Shown: positions 13,521 through 22,099, counted from the first letter of the stretch. The stretch is DNA of 24,790 bases from Candidatus Microgenomates bacterium (GCA_015486555.1 WFRL01000027.1:1-24790); one strand, 5' to 3'. Translations and numbers: made by a program. Notes: generated by a model not told the origin, from the letters alone.

Positions 13521-13890
13521 GTTAAAAACAGACCTTCTCATCATTAGTATTCTAACAGCTATAGTGGTAGTGATTTGGTTAGTTTTAGGTGTTATTCTTA
13601 ATCTCCATAACAACCAGCTTAGTTTACAAGAGTTAGAACCTTTATTAAAAATCCCCACCTACCGGATCGATAAAAAACTCTGGAACCAGTTAGCCAACTA
13701 CCAACCTTTGGACCGGAATAAACTCTATGATCCTGAACTTCAACCCATCACCACTACCAAAATAAAATCTAGCCATTCAGCTACCTCTAGCAGTCTTCTA
13801 AACCAGTCGACCCCTTCCAGCCATTCAGCTGTTACCTCTAACCCTGCTGGAGCAAAGAATCAGTTTGAAGAAAAAAATAAAAGCCATTAG
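13513..13890 (+). CDS. Small bitopic membrane protein downstream of pilO
   Basis: A 125-aa protein with one membrane helix (about 8-30), a short charged segment (IPTYRIDKKLWNQLANYQPLDRNKLYDPEL, about 47-76) and a low-complexity Ser/Thr/Asn tail. The tail contains an internal direct repeat (SSHSAT... and SSHSAV..., from a duplicated AGCCATTCAGCT at DNA level). The position after pilO is where pilP sits in other bacteria, but I see no PilP fold or lipobox. The RLDKxLWxxL-like segment may be a pilus-platform contact (inference). The start overlaps the pilO stop (ATGATTAA) and GGAAG lies about 6 nt upstream. Confidence 0.6.
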   Translation: MIKLKTDLLIISILTAIVVVIWLVLGVILNLHNNQLSLQELEPLLKIPTYRIDKKLWNQLANYQPLDRNKLYDPELQPITTTKIKSSHSATSSSLLNQSTPSSHSAVTSNPAGAKNQFEEKNKSH

Positions 13891-13893
13891 AAT
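13888..13893 (+). promoter_or_regulatory. Possible internal -10 box before the gene at 13900
   Basis: TAGAAT with six bases before the ATG; its TAG is the stop of the preceding gene. There is no -35 match. It could give separate expression of the surface-protein genes. Confidence 0.35.
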
Positions 13894-13899
13894 AATAAT

Positions 13900-15369
13900 A
13901 TGAGATCTTTACGTCAAATTCACATACCTACTCTCATAGCTCTTGTTCTTCTTTTAGTTGGTATTGGAGTTGGACTCTTTTTAGTTCATCAAAAGCAAAA
14001 AACCCAAACCTCAGCTTCAGTTGAAACCCTACCTCAAGAATTGAAACTAAGCAATCAAACCGCCTTTAAAGGAGGAAAATCAGAAGTAACTATTACTTGG
14101 CAAACCTTGAAGCCAACAGCTGGATTTATTCTTTATGGATTCAGCCCTAACTCTCTTAACTTTGTCAGCAGCGATCTGCGAGACAAAGATAAAACAAGTG
14201 AAGGTTACTACCTCAACCATTACGTTGAGTTGACTAATCTACCTATTAATAAAACTATCTACTATACAGTTGGAGTAAACAATGTAGGTATCGGTCATTG
14301 TAAAAATAACAAAAATCCTTGTACTTCATCAGCAGAGTGTGGAGGAAAGGAATGTTCCCCCTTCTCTCTAACTACCCCCTCAGCTTTGGAAAACCAAACA
14401 GCTAACTTAGCCGAGGGACAGGTTTTGGATAAAAACAAACAACCTTTGGCTGGAGCTTTAGTTTTTATCTCTGCTCCTGGAAGTAATTTACTAAGTTCCT
14501 TGACGGACGAAAGCGGCCAATGGGCGATAAATCTCTCTCTTCTCCGCCAAGCGGACCTTAACTCTTACTTCAAGGTTGATGCTCAGGCTAGCCAATTATC
14601 CCTAACTGCTATCTATGGACAGAAAAAAAGTCAAGGGAAATGTTTAACAGCAAACCTTAATCCAGCTCCACCAATCATCCTTAACCAGCCCTATAGTTGT
14701 CAAAAAACAAGCTCCTCAACTGATCAAAAGTTAAAAGAAAACACTCCTTCCCCCTCCCTCGGTCCTACTGCTTCTCCTTCAGCTAGTAAACAAAATTCAG
14801 GTTTCAATGTAGAAAATAACAACCCAACCTCTGAACTAGAACTAACTAATCCCAGCTATGAGGGGGAAAAAATAGCCACTTCTTCTCCTATTATTAAAGG
14901 TAAAGGACCCCAGGGCAAAGAATTAAAAATTATTATTCATTCCGACCAAGAAATAACTGCTAATGTCTATGTTGACGAAAATGGTCAATGGCACTGGAAA
15001 CCACCAGTTGGCCTATCACCTGGAGAACATACAGTTACTGTTAGCTACACTGACGACCAAGGCGAGAAACATAAGCTCGTCCGCCATTTTTATATTACTA
15101 GCAGTGGCCAAGCTATTGACGAGACCCCAGCTTACTCAGCCTCGGCTTCCGCCCAGACAGTTAATCCTACAGTTACGCCCACACCAACTTTAACTCCCAC
15201 TCCGACCCCGTCGCCGACTCCTATTCCTCCAAAAACATCTATGCCCTCGACTAGTTCTGGGGTACCTAAATCAGGCAGCCAAAGTACCTTTTTTCTAGTT
15301 CTAACAGCTGGCCTGATGTTGACAATAGGCAGTTGGTTATTTTATGCTCAAAGAAAGAACGAAGTATGA
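13900..15369 (+). CDS. Surface protein with Fn3-like and Ig-like domains and a sorting-like tail
   Basis: A 489-aa protein anchored by an N-terminal helix (about 9-29). Residues 45-130 look like a fibronectin-III/phosphatase-N-type beta domain (SEVTITWQTLKPTAGFILYG, YTVGVNN). A Cys cluster follows (C134, C141, C147, C152), then a carboxypeptidase-regulatory-like domain (about 170-245; GQVLDKNKQPLAGALVFIS). After a Ser/Pro linker comes an Ig-like domain (about 312-400; SPIIKGKGPQGKELKI, DENGQWHWKP, LSPGEHTVTVSYTD). A Thr-Pro linker (about 423-445) leads to VPKSG (455-459), a helix (463-483) and RKNEV, which has the layout of a sortase signal with a degenerate motif. It overlaps the next gene by 4 nt (ATGA). 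Its domains suggest adhesion or scaffolding outside the cell. Confidence 0.75.
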   Translation: MRSLRQIHIPTLIALVLLLVGIGVGLFLVHQKQKTQTSASVETLPQELKLSNQTAFKGGKSEVTITWQTLKPTAGFILYGFSPNSLNFVSSDLRDKDKTSEGYYLNHYVELTNLPINKTIYYTVGVNNVGIGHCKNNKNPCTSSAECGGKECSPFSLTTPSALENQTANLAEGQVLDKNKQPLAGALVFISAPGSNLLSSLTDESGQWAINLSLLRQADLNSYFKVDAQASQLSLTAIYGQKKSQGKCLTANLNPAPPIILNQPYSCQKTSSSTDQKLKENTPSPSLGPTASPSASKQNSGFNVENNNPTSELELTNPSYEGEKIATSSPIIKGKGPQGKELKIIIHSDQEITANVYVDENGQWHWKPPVGLSPGEHTVTVSYTDDQGEKHKLVRHFYITSSGQAIDETPAYSASASAQTVNPTVTPTPTLTPTPTPSPTPIPPKTSMPSTSSGVPKSGSQSTFFLVLTAGLMLTIGSWLFYAQRKNEV

Positions 15370-16544
15370 CCCAAGAAAAAAACCCAAGGCAGTTCCCGGC
15401 TAGCCCTAAAAGTGGTTGGTTAAATCTAAAACTTCTACCTTCAAGATCATCAACTGCTGACTCTCAAAAGGGCAGTAAAAAAATAATCTGGGGGACAATA
15501 GTTGGACTGGGTTTAATTATCTTAACCATTCCTCTGGGATTACTTATCGTCAGAAAACTCCGACCAGCCAAACCGGCTACTTACCTATCAACACCCGGCG
15601 ATGAATGCTGTTCTGGGACTCCAGAATGCCAACAAAAACATCAAGGTGACAAAAAAGTTTGGCGTTGTGTGAGAAAAGATGGTACGAGCTGTGAAAGCAA
15701 ATCTGTTTGTAAAGACTTTCCACCAGGTTCTGACCCTAGCCATTGTGACAATAATAACGATTGTGCGGCTTGGGAGGTTTGTCAAGATGGTCATTGTCGA
15801 AGCCGAAGCGGTTGTACCAGGGACTCAGACTGTGCTGATGGGGCTAAATGTGTTAACGGAACCTGCCAGGGGATTAAAGTAGGAATTGAGTGTTACGCTG
15901 ATAGCCGAGGAGTGAAAATAATTAATAAGACCGGGGGGGGAATTAGTGGTAACGTTGATTGGTTTGCCAGTTGGTGTAACAATCCCAAGGCTTGTGGTTA
16001 TTGTGGTGGCGAACCAAACCATGAATACATTACCCTCAAAAAAGATCAGGTTTGGACTCGTGGCTTTACGAACAGCGAAAATAAGGCGGCAGGTATATGT
16101 GATTGGCAGACTGACCTAAAAGCCAAGCTAGGTGACTATACCTGCCAAACCGCCGACACTGGTTGTGACTCCAGTTGCCAAGTAACTACAACACCGACTC
16201 CTACTCCAACTGTTCCTCTCCAACCCACTTCCTGTCATCAGATAGTTATCACTCAAGTAAACGACCAGCCTTACCAAAACCAAATCCTCAAACCTCAAGA
16301 TGTCATTACTTTAAGAGGTTATGGCTACACAGACACTAATAAAACCATCGATCAGCTTCATTTTACGGTCTTTAAGGGAAGTAAAATAATTAAAGAAGGT
16401 GAAGGAAACCATCTCAATTACCAAATAGAAAATAATAAAAAGAGGTACTCAGCTACTTACCAATTCACTATTCCTAGTTATGGTGATTATTCAGTTTCCC
16501 TAGCTGTCCATAGCCCGGAGGATGGCTGGTTCTGTACTAATTAA
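15366..16544 (+). CDS. Membrane-anchored Cys-rich surface protein
   Basis: 392 aa from the ATG at 15366, chosen over the in-frame ATG at 15333 because it gives the ATGA overlap with the upstream stop and a compact cytoplasmic N-terminus. One helix lies at about 40-62. The exported part is rich in Cys. Two back-to-back modules with identical spacing C-x5-C-x5-C-x4-C (C127-C144 and C150-C167) resemble small disulfide-knotted EGF/Dickkopf-type repeats. A second Cys-containing domain (about 172-271), a Thr-Pro linker, and a C-terminal Ig-like beta domain (about 288-392) closed by C290 and C390 follow. There is no C-terminal sorting signal, so anchoring is N-terminal. Function unknown; probably extracellular binding. 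Confidence 0.72.
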   Translation: MTQEKNPRQFPASPKSGWLNLKLLPSRSSTADSQKGSKKIIWGTIVGLGLIILTIPLGLLIVRKLRPAKPATYLSTPGDECCSGTPECQQKHQGDKKVWRCVRKDGTSCESKSVCKDFPPGSDPSHCDNNNDCAAWEVCQDGHCRSRSGCTRDSDCADGAKCVNGTCQGIKVGIECYADSRGVKIINKTGGGISGNVDWFASWCNNPKACGYCGGEPNHEYITLKKDQVWTRGFTNSENKAAGICDWQTDLKAKLGDYTCQTADTGCDSSCQVTTTPTPTPTVPLQPTSCHQIVITQVNDQPYQNQILKPQDVITLRGYGYTDTNKTIDQLHFTVFKGSKIIKEGEGNHLNYQIENNKKRYSATYQFTIPSYGDYSVSLAVHSPEDGWFCTN

Positions 16545-16545
16545 G

Positions 16546-17298
16546 ATGAAAGAATTTATAAAAAATAACTGGCTAACTATAACTTTAGCCTTAGCTACTT
16601 TTATTCTAGCTGTGGGAACAGTAGTTATTATCTCCCGCCTGAAGGAACTAGGCACCCAACCAGTAGCTCCGAACGTTCCTCAAAACCAGCCTGAGGCCAC
16701 TAATAACAACCGTTGTACTAGCCAAAGAGGAGGTTGTTACCTTACCTTTAGTGTTCCTACTCCTACTCCAACTCCATCTGTTGAGTGTGCTAAAATTAGT
16801 TGCCAGGCTGATAGTGACTGTGCTGCTTACCCTTACAAAGTATGTGCCGATCTTCCGGGTGATAATCTTGGTAAGGTTTGTCTTATTAACCCTAATTGGG
16901 AAGATGGCTGCACTCCTCCTAAATCTACTCCCACCCCGACTCTGACCCCAACGCCAATTTCTTCTTTAACTCCAACACCCACTCCGACACCCGCCTGTGG
17001 TGAAAAACTTTGCCAAACAGAAGCTGACTGTCAAGACCTGCCTTATAAACAATGTGTCAATATCGGCTCTGACAATACTAGCCAAAAGAAATGTGTAATT
17101 AATGGCGATTGGTTTGATGGTTGTACTCCTCCTGGACCAACATCTACTCCCACCCCGACTCCTACCTCTTCTCCAACCTCAACCCCCACTCCAACATCAA
17201 AAGTAGCCAAATTACCCGCTGCTGGTTCTTCTACTACAGTTCTAATGACCGCTGGCTCCTTTATCCTAGCCACTATCGGCCTAGCCTTGTTGTTTTAA
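16546..17298 (+). CDS. Surface protein with two Cys repeats and LPAAG sorting signal
   Basis: 250 aa from the ATG at 16546, one base after the upstream stop. The in-frame ATG at 16522 is possible but would add eight residues before the membrane helix (about 9-30). Residues 81-125 and 151-196 are two copies of a ~45-aa module with Cys spacing C-x4-C-x5-C-x7-C-x11/12-C-x9-C, each ending W(E/F)DGCTPP. They are separated and followed by Thr-Pro linkers. The C-terminus is LPAAG (223-227) plus a hydrophobic helix to the last residue, a sortase-type signal that lacks the usual positive tail. It is a likely substrate for the sortase at 4151-4942. Confidence 0.75.
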   Translation: MKEFIKNNWLTITLALATFILAVGTVVIISRLKELGTQPVAPNVPQNQPEATNNNRCTSQRGGCYLTFSVPTPTPTPSVECAKISCQADSDCAAYPYKVCADLPGDNLGKVCLINPNWEDGCTPPKSTPTPTLTPTPISSLTPTPTPTPACGEKLCQTEADCQDLPYKQCVNIGSDNTSQKKCVINGDWFDGCTPPGPTSTPTPTPTSSPTSTPTPTSKVAKLPAAGSSTTVLMTAGSFILATIGLALLF

Positions 17299-17304
17299 TT
17301 CCAG

Positions 17305-17310
17305 TAAAAT
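17305..17310 (+). promoter_or_regulatory. Possible -10 box before the gene at 17317
   Basis: TAAAAT in the 18-bp gap, six bases before the GTG start. There is no -35 match. Six nt of AAGAGG between the box and the start is too close to be a normal Shine-Dalgarno. Confidence 0.4.
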
Positions 17311-17316
17311 AAGAGG

Positions 17317-18597
17317 GTGAAGAAGGAAATTGTTATCGTTGGTTCTGGCTTTACTGGTTTAGCCTTAGCTTATTATCTCCGAAAGAAATTCCCCCAGAGG
17401 AAGATGATTGTTATCGAGGCTCAAAAAAAAGTCGGTGGCCTGGCGGCTGGTTTTAAACTTCCCCAGTGGCAATGGTCAGTTGATTACTTTTACCATCATG
17501 TTTTTGCCACTGATAAGGATATTTCCCAATTTTTAAACGAACTCAAGTTAAAAGACAAACTTCAGTTTTACTCTCCTCTAACCTCAATTTGGTTTCACCA
17601 GCAGATAATTCCTTTTGATTCTCCAAGCCATCTTTTTAAATATCCTTACCTCAATTTCTATCAACGCTTAAGGTTAGGACTAGGCCTAGCTATCTTCAAA
17701 CTCATTCCAAATGGTTTGTTTTTAGAAAAATACCTCCTTAACCAGCAGCTGCCTTCTCTCGTTGGCCGAGAAGGATACGTTGAGATCTTCCATCCTTTAG
17801 TTCAAGCCAAGTTCGGCCCTTATCAAGATGAGATTAATCTGGCCTGGTTTTGGGCCCGGATAAAAGCCCGATCTAAAAAACTAGCCTATTATCAAGGAGG
17901 TTTTCAAGAATTGGCGGAAGCCCTAAAAAAGAAACTTAATCAGCAAGGAGTTCGGTTCATTTTTAACCAACCAATAACCAAGATTGTCTTCCAAGACAGT
18001 GGTTATCTCCTTTTTAGTCCTCAAAGGCAATTCACAGGCGATACAGTTATCTTCACCACTCCCCCTCAAAAATGGTGGGCTAACTCCATTCTAAAATCAA
18101 CTTACTCCCGCTTTTGGAAAGGGAAAAAATACCTTGGGGCCCAGACTCTTCTCCTTCGGCTTAAAAAGTCGTTTCTAAACAAAACTTACTGGCTAAACAT
18201 CAACACTGCCAATTACCCCTTTTTAGTCCTCTGCCAACATACTAACATGGTCTCAAACAACTACTATAATCAGGAACATCTTCTTTATGTTGGCAACTAC
18301 CTGCCTCCTCAACATCCCTACTGGAAAAAGACGAAGGAGGAACTCCTTGATATTTTTCTTCCTTATCTTCAAAAGATTAACCCTCAGTTCCAAAAAGACT
18401 GGTTGATTGAGCTTTATAAATTTGAAGCTAAAATTGCTCAACCAGTAGTTATTAAGAACTACTCTCATCAGCTACCACCGTTACAAACTGACCTTCCTAA
18501 TCTCTACATCGGCAACATCTTTCAGATTTATCCTTTCGATCGAGGCATCAATTACTCCATCCGCTTGGCCAAAGAACTAAGCAAAATTGTTTTGTGA
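17317..18597 (+). CDS. FAD-dependent oxidoreductase, amine-oxidase superfamily
   Basis: A 426-aa flavoprotein. The N-terminal Rossmann motif GSGFTG (9-14), the acidic E34 that binds the ribose of FAD, and GGLAAGF (40-46) place it in the NAD(P)/FAD-dependent amine-oxidase/protoporphyrinogen-oxidase-like superfamily, which also holds phytoene desaturases and UDP-galactopyranose mutases. The C-terminal YIGNIFQIYPFDRGINYSI (about 397-415) matches the second FAD-contact segment. The substrate cannot be read from sequence. Similar proteins in related genomes often lie by glycosyltransferases, so a sugar or lipid role is possible (inference). GTG is the only start that keeps the complete Rossmann strand. 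It closes the (+) series that starts with pilN. Confidence 0.85.
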   Translation: MKKEIVIVGSGFTGLALAYYLRKKFPQRKMIVIEAQKKVGGLAAGFKLPQWQWSVDYFYHHVFATDKDISQFLNELKLKDKLQFYSPLTSIWFHQQIIPFDSPSHLFKYPYLNFYQRLRLGLGLAIFKLIPNGLFLEKYLLNQQLPSLVGREGYVEIFHPLVQAKFGPYQDEINLAWFWARIKARSKKLAYYQGGFQELAEALKKKLNQQGVRFIFNQPITKIVFQDSGYLLFSPQRQFTGDTVIFTTPPQKWWANSILKSTYSRFWKGKKYLGAQTLLLRLKKSFLNKTYWLNINTANYPFLVLCQHTNMVSNNYYNQEHLLYVGNYLPPQHPYWKKTKEELLDIFLPYLQKINPQFQKDWLIELYKFEAKIAQPVVIKNYSHQLPPLQTDLPNLYIGNIFQIYPFDRGINYSIRLAKELSKIVL

Positions 18598-18601
18598 AAT
18601 C

Positions 18602-19059
18602 AGAACTCAGAACTTGGAACTTGGAGCTCGGAACTTAGCCTGTTAACAAGTCATCCTGAGGAGCCATAGCGACGAAGGATCTAGCCGAAGGCGCACCTCC
18701 CTCACGTCATTCTGACCCTCCGAAGCGGAGGGGAAGAATCTAGCGAAGCGCAAGGTCGCTGACACTCCGGCTGGGGTTTACTCTCATGCGCCTCCGGCTA
18801 GATCCTTCACTTCGCCTCTCGGCTCGTTCAGGATGACTTGGAGAAAAGGGAAGCAGCTCACTCCAAGAGGTGAAGTACAACCTCCTCTTGTGTCATTCTG
18901 AGCCCCGCGAAGAATCTAGCGAAGCGCAAAGATTAGCACTTAAATTCTTTTTAAGCTCCCTTCCCACTTGAGACTGATTAAATCTTCTTTCCGACCGAGA
19001 TCTGAGTTCTGAGTTCCGAGTTCTGATTACCTAGTTCCAATAACTAAGTTCCGAATTCC
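18602..19059. repeat. Repeat island 4 between the FAD enzyme and flippase genes
   Basis: Left: five heptamers AGAACTC, AGAACTT, GGAACTT, GGAGCTC, GGAACTT (18602-18636), starting 4 nt after the stop codon. Middle: hairpin units at 18650-18694 (+), 18705-18752 (+; stem CCCTCCG-AA-GCGGAGGG), 18785-18838 (-), and 18892-18930 (+), with a linker (18843-18888) shared with 157-200 in inverted orientation. 18931-18996 holds nothing recognised. Right: nine in-phase heptamers (18997-19059) including GAGATCT, GAGTTCT, GAGTTCC, AAGTTCC. No gene is present. Confidence 0.8.
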
Positions 19060-19062
19060 AAG

Positions 19063-19068
19063 TATAAT
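19063..19068 (+). promoter_or_regulatory. Predicted -10 box before the gene at 19075, leaderless
   Basis: Perfect TATAAT with six bases before the ATG, directly after a heptamer array. The usual -35 position falls inside the array. Confidence 0.55.
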
Positions 19069-19074
19069 CTAATT

Positions 19075-20070
19075 ATGGCTAAGGGTAAGGAAGAGGGAAA
19101 ATTGGTTAAAAAAATCGAACTTCAAGTTGTTTTCTTCTTTATTCTTAGCTTTTTCATTTATTTACTTATCGTCTTTTGGGGGAATTTACCGGCAATCATT
19201 AACTCAGTAAAACATCTCAGCTTAACCTTTATTCTCCTGGCTTTACTAACTACTCTTATTAATTATCTTCTTCGCTTCCTTCGTTTTCGCTACTTGATAA
19301 GTAGATTAAGAATTAAACTCCCTCTTTTCCATAGCCTTCTCATCTCTTTCTCGGGTTTAGCAATGAGCATTACTCCAGGAAAAGGAGGAGAACTCCTCAA
19401 GGCTTATTTTATTAGCGATTTCAGCCCTTCTACTTCAGTCAGCTTTGCTTACTCAGCTCCAGTGGTTATTTTTGAGCGCTTAAGTGATGCCCTAGGCACA
19501 TTTATCCTCCTCAGTTGGGGCTTGTGGCATTACCAATCAATTCGTTGGCTAATCTTTTTAACTCTGGCTGGGGTGATCTTCTTTATCTTTCTTATTACCA
19601 ACACTTGGTTCATTGATAAAGTTTACTTTTTTCTTAAGAAAATTAGTTTTCTTAACTTTTTAACTAATCACCTCCAAAGTTTTCATCAAGGGAGTAAACA
19701 GCTTCTTCAGCCTAAAACCTTAACCGTCAGTTCTTTTATCTCTCTTTTTGCTTGGTTAGCTGAGGTGGGGACTTTAGCTATTATTTACTTTGCTTTCACT
19801 AATCACATTAACTTAAATACCCTAGCCATCTTGGCCTTTATTTTTACTTTCAGCTCCATCCTTGGTTTTCTTTCTCTTATGCCTGGGGGAATTATAGTTA
19901 CCGAAGGCGGCAAGATTGGTTTTCTTATTCTTATTTTTCACCTCAGCCGCAGTTTGGCAGTAACTATCGTCCTCTTAGTTCGCTTGCTGACCTTATGGTT
20001 TGGAGTGGCTTTGGGAAGTATAGCTCTCCTTTATTTAATCCATCTCCAAAAGAAAAATGCTTATTCTTAG
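19075..20070 (+). CDS. Flippase-like / LPG-synthase transmembrane domain protein
   Basis: A 331-aa polytopic protein of the lysylphosphatidylglycerol-synthase TM / UPF0104 (AglD-like) family. About eight hydrophobic helices alternate with short loops. Family motifs: SITPGKGGELLKAYFI (98-113), VIFERLSDALGTF (131-143) and SLMPGGIIVTEGG (267-279), the last being the conserved Pro-Gly-Gly...Glu loop. No catalytic aminoacyltransferase domain is attached, so it is the stand-alone form, often linked to moving lipid-linked sugars or to glycan assembly. It overlaps the next gene by 14 nt, which suggests cotranscription with the DUF2298 protein. TATAAT lies 6 nt before the ATG. Confidence 0.88.
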   Translation: MAKGKEEGKLVKKIELQVVFFFILSFFIYLLIVFWGNLPAIINSVKHLSLTFILLALLTTLINYLLRFLRFRYLISRLRIKLPLFHSLLISFSGLAMSITPGKGGELLKAYFISDFSPSTSVSFAYSAPVVIFERLSDALGTFILLSWGLWHYQSIRWLIFLTLAGVIFFIFLITNTWFIDKVYFFLKKISFLNFLTNHLQSFHQGSKQLLQPKTLTVSSFISLFAWLAEVGTLAIIYFAFTNHINLNTLAILAFIFTFSSILGFLSLMPGGIIVTEGGKIGFLILIFHLSRSLAVTIVLLVRLLTLWFGVALGSIALLYLIHLQKKNAYS

Positions 20071-22099
20071 GGAATTCGTCTTTATCTTTACTCATTTCTG
20101 GTCTTGGTTTAGTTTATGGTTCCTTTTCTTTCTCAGTGGTTATCTTCTTCTGGCCAGTTTTAACCACCTCTTTTCCAAAGTCTCTTTTACTCTTTATGCT
20201 TTCATTTCTTTCCTCCTTTTCAGCTGGCTTAGTTGGCAGCTAGCCTATCTTCATTTGTTTTCTCTTCAAAACGATTATCTCCTTCTTATCTTCTGGTTGC
20301 TTTTTTCTTTAGTAGTAGGAACTCAACAAAGGAAACTCCTCAAAGATAAAAAGAGATGGGAGGAATTAATAAAAGAGTTTTTGGCTTTCAGTATCTTTTT
20401 AGCTTTCTGGTTCTGGATTCGTGGCTTTCAGCCTAACATCATCGGCTTAGAAAAATATATGGACTTTGGTTTTGTTAATACTATTCTCCGAAGCCATTAC
20501 CTCCCGGCTAAGGATATGTGGTGGGTTGGCCAGCCAATCAACTACTACTATTTTGGTCACTTTTTAGTAGCCACCTTTATCCATTTGACTCAGACAGTTC
20601 CCTTTTTCGGTTATAATCTCGGTTTGGCCAGTATTTTTGCCCTTTCTCTCAGTTTAAGTTTCTTTTTTATCTATAATCTCCTCTCAGCCCTAAAATTAAA
20701 GAAAATAACCAAATACCTTCTTTCTATTCTCGGTAGCCTTTACCTTAACTTTGCCTCAAATTGGCAAACTATCTACGCTCTCATCGCTATCCATCTTAAC
20801 CATTACCAAAAAACTTTCTACTGGTATCCTGACGCTACTCGTTTTATTGATTATCGTCCTGGTAGCTTAGATAAAACCATCCACGAATTCCCAGCCTACT
20901 CCCACATTGTAGCCGATCTTCATGGCCACCTTTTGGCTTTACCTCTCGACCTAAGTCTTTTTTCTCTTCTCGTAATTTATCTCCTTAATCTCCAAAAATT
21001 GAGTAGCTTCCAACGGCGGGTTCTAAACCTTCTCGGTGGCCTTCTTATTGGGTTAGGTTTTATGACTAACAGTTGGGACATTATGGGGTTTGGCTTACTT
21101 TGGGGGGTAGCTGTAAGTTTAGTTTACTTCCTGACTTGGCCGAAAAAAAAATTCCTCTTTTGGCTAGAGGCAGCTGGGGAGAGTTTTATAGCTTTTTTCC
21201 TAACCATCTTCCTTTTCCATCAACATTTCCACCCTTTCTTTCAAGGGTTTCGTTTTGTCCCTCACCACTCTCCCCTCTGGATGTGGTTACTCCTCTGGGG
21301 TCAGTTTCTTCTCCCTCTTTTCCTGGCCAGCCTTTTTGGCTGGTGGATAAAAAAGAAAAAAGACTTTCAGATATTCATTTGGAGTAGTATAGGAATAACC
21401 TTCTGGCTTCTCCTTTTTCCTGAGGTTATCTACCTCAAAGATATCTATGCTGCTGATTACTGCCGGGCTAACACTATGTTCAAACTAACCTACCAAGCTT
21501 ACATCATCCTTACCTTACTCACCCCCTTCTTCATCAGCCAACTAAGGAAAAAACATCTCTGGTTCTATCTTAGCCTTCTTAGTTTTACTCTTCCTTTAAG
21601 TTATGTCTTTTTCTCCTTCCCTGGCTACTACGGCCATCTTCAGCCCCAACGCTGGCAGAAAGGCGATGGATTCACCTACCTTCGCCAACAGCGTAACGGC
21701 GATTATCAACTGATTACCTTTCTAAACCGTTACGTCCCTGGCCAACTTCATTTAGTCGAGGCTGTTGGCGGTGGCTATACCCAATATGCCCGCATCTCAG
21801 CTAATACTGGTTTAGTTACTGTCCTTGGCTGGCCAATCCATGAATGGCTTTGGCGAGGAGATGGTTATGCTCCTATTGCCGCTCGCCAGGAGGAAGTAGC
21901 TAATTTTTACCAAACTATGTCCCCCTCACAGCGGCGGAATTTTATCAATAAATACCATTTAAGGTACATCATCCTCGGCTGGGAAGAACACCAGAAATAT
22001 CCTCACCTTGATGAAGCTGGTTTGTTAAAATTAGGCAAGGTGATCTACCATTACCGAGATAACTACATCATTGAGATTAAGGATAAAAATGGGCTCTAA
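20057..22099 (+). CDS. DUF2298 'YYY' membrane protein (GT-C-like)
   Basis: A 680-aa protein with more than ten hydrophobic segments. Signature regions of the Chlor_Arch_YYY/DUF2298 family: GLEKYMDFGFVN (130-141), QPINYYYFGHF (159-169; the YYY motif), HEFPAYSHIVADLHGHLLALPLD (from 276; D287, H289, H291), GFMTNSWD (334-341), and an R-x-NTMFKLTYQ segment further on (CRANTMFKLTYQAY). It ends in a soluble domain (VEAVGGGYTQYARISANTGL). Relatives are treated as putative GT-C-type glycosyltransferases that use polyprenyl-linked sugars; the exact reaction is not established. It is cotranscribed with the flippase-like gene and overlaps the next ORF by 11 nt. Confidence 0.9.
   Translation: MLILREFVFIFTHFWSWFSLWFLFFLSGYLLLASFNHLFSKVSFTLYAFISFLLFSWLSWQLAYLHLFSLQNDYLLLIFWLLFSLVVGTQQRKLLKDKKRWEELIKEFLAFSIFLAFWFWIRGFQPNIIGLEKYMDFGFVNTILRSHYLPAKDMWWVGQPINYYYFGHFLVATFIHLTQTVPFFGYNLGLASIFALSLSLSFFFIYNLLSALKLKKITKYLLSILGSLYLNFASNWQTIYALIAIHLNHYQKTFYWYPDATRFIDYRPGSLDKTIHEFPAYSHIVADLHGHLLALPLDLSLFSLLVIYLLNLQKLSSFQRRVLNLLGGLLIGLGFMTNSWDIMGFGLLWGVAVSLVYFLTWPKKKFLFWLEAAGESFIAFFLTIFLFHQHFHPFFQGFRFVPHHSPLWMWLLLWGQFLLPLFLASLFGWWIKKKKDFQIFIWSSIGITFWLLLFPEVIYLKDIYAADYCRANTMFKLTYQAYIILTLLTPFFISQLRKKHLWFYLSLLSFTLPLSYVFFSFPGYYGHLQPQRWQKGDGFTYLRQQRNGDYQLITFLNRYVPGQLHLVEAVGGGYTQYARISANTGLVTVLGWPIHEWLWRGDGYAPIAARQEEVANFYQTMSPSQRRNFINKYHLRYIILGWEEHQKYPHLDEAGLLKLGKVIYHYRDNYIIEIKDKNGL

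Noticed and set aside
15333..15365. Upstream ATG for the Cys-rich surface protein
   Set aside because: It would overlap the previous gene by 37 nt; the ATG at 15366 gives the common ATGA overlap and a cleaner N-terminus.
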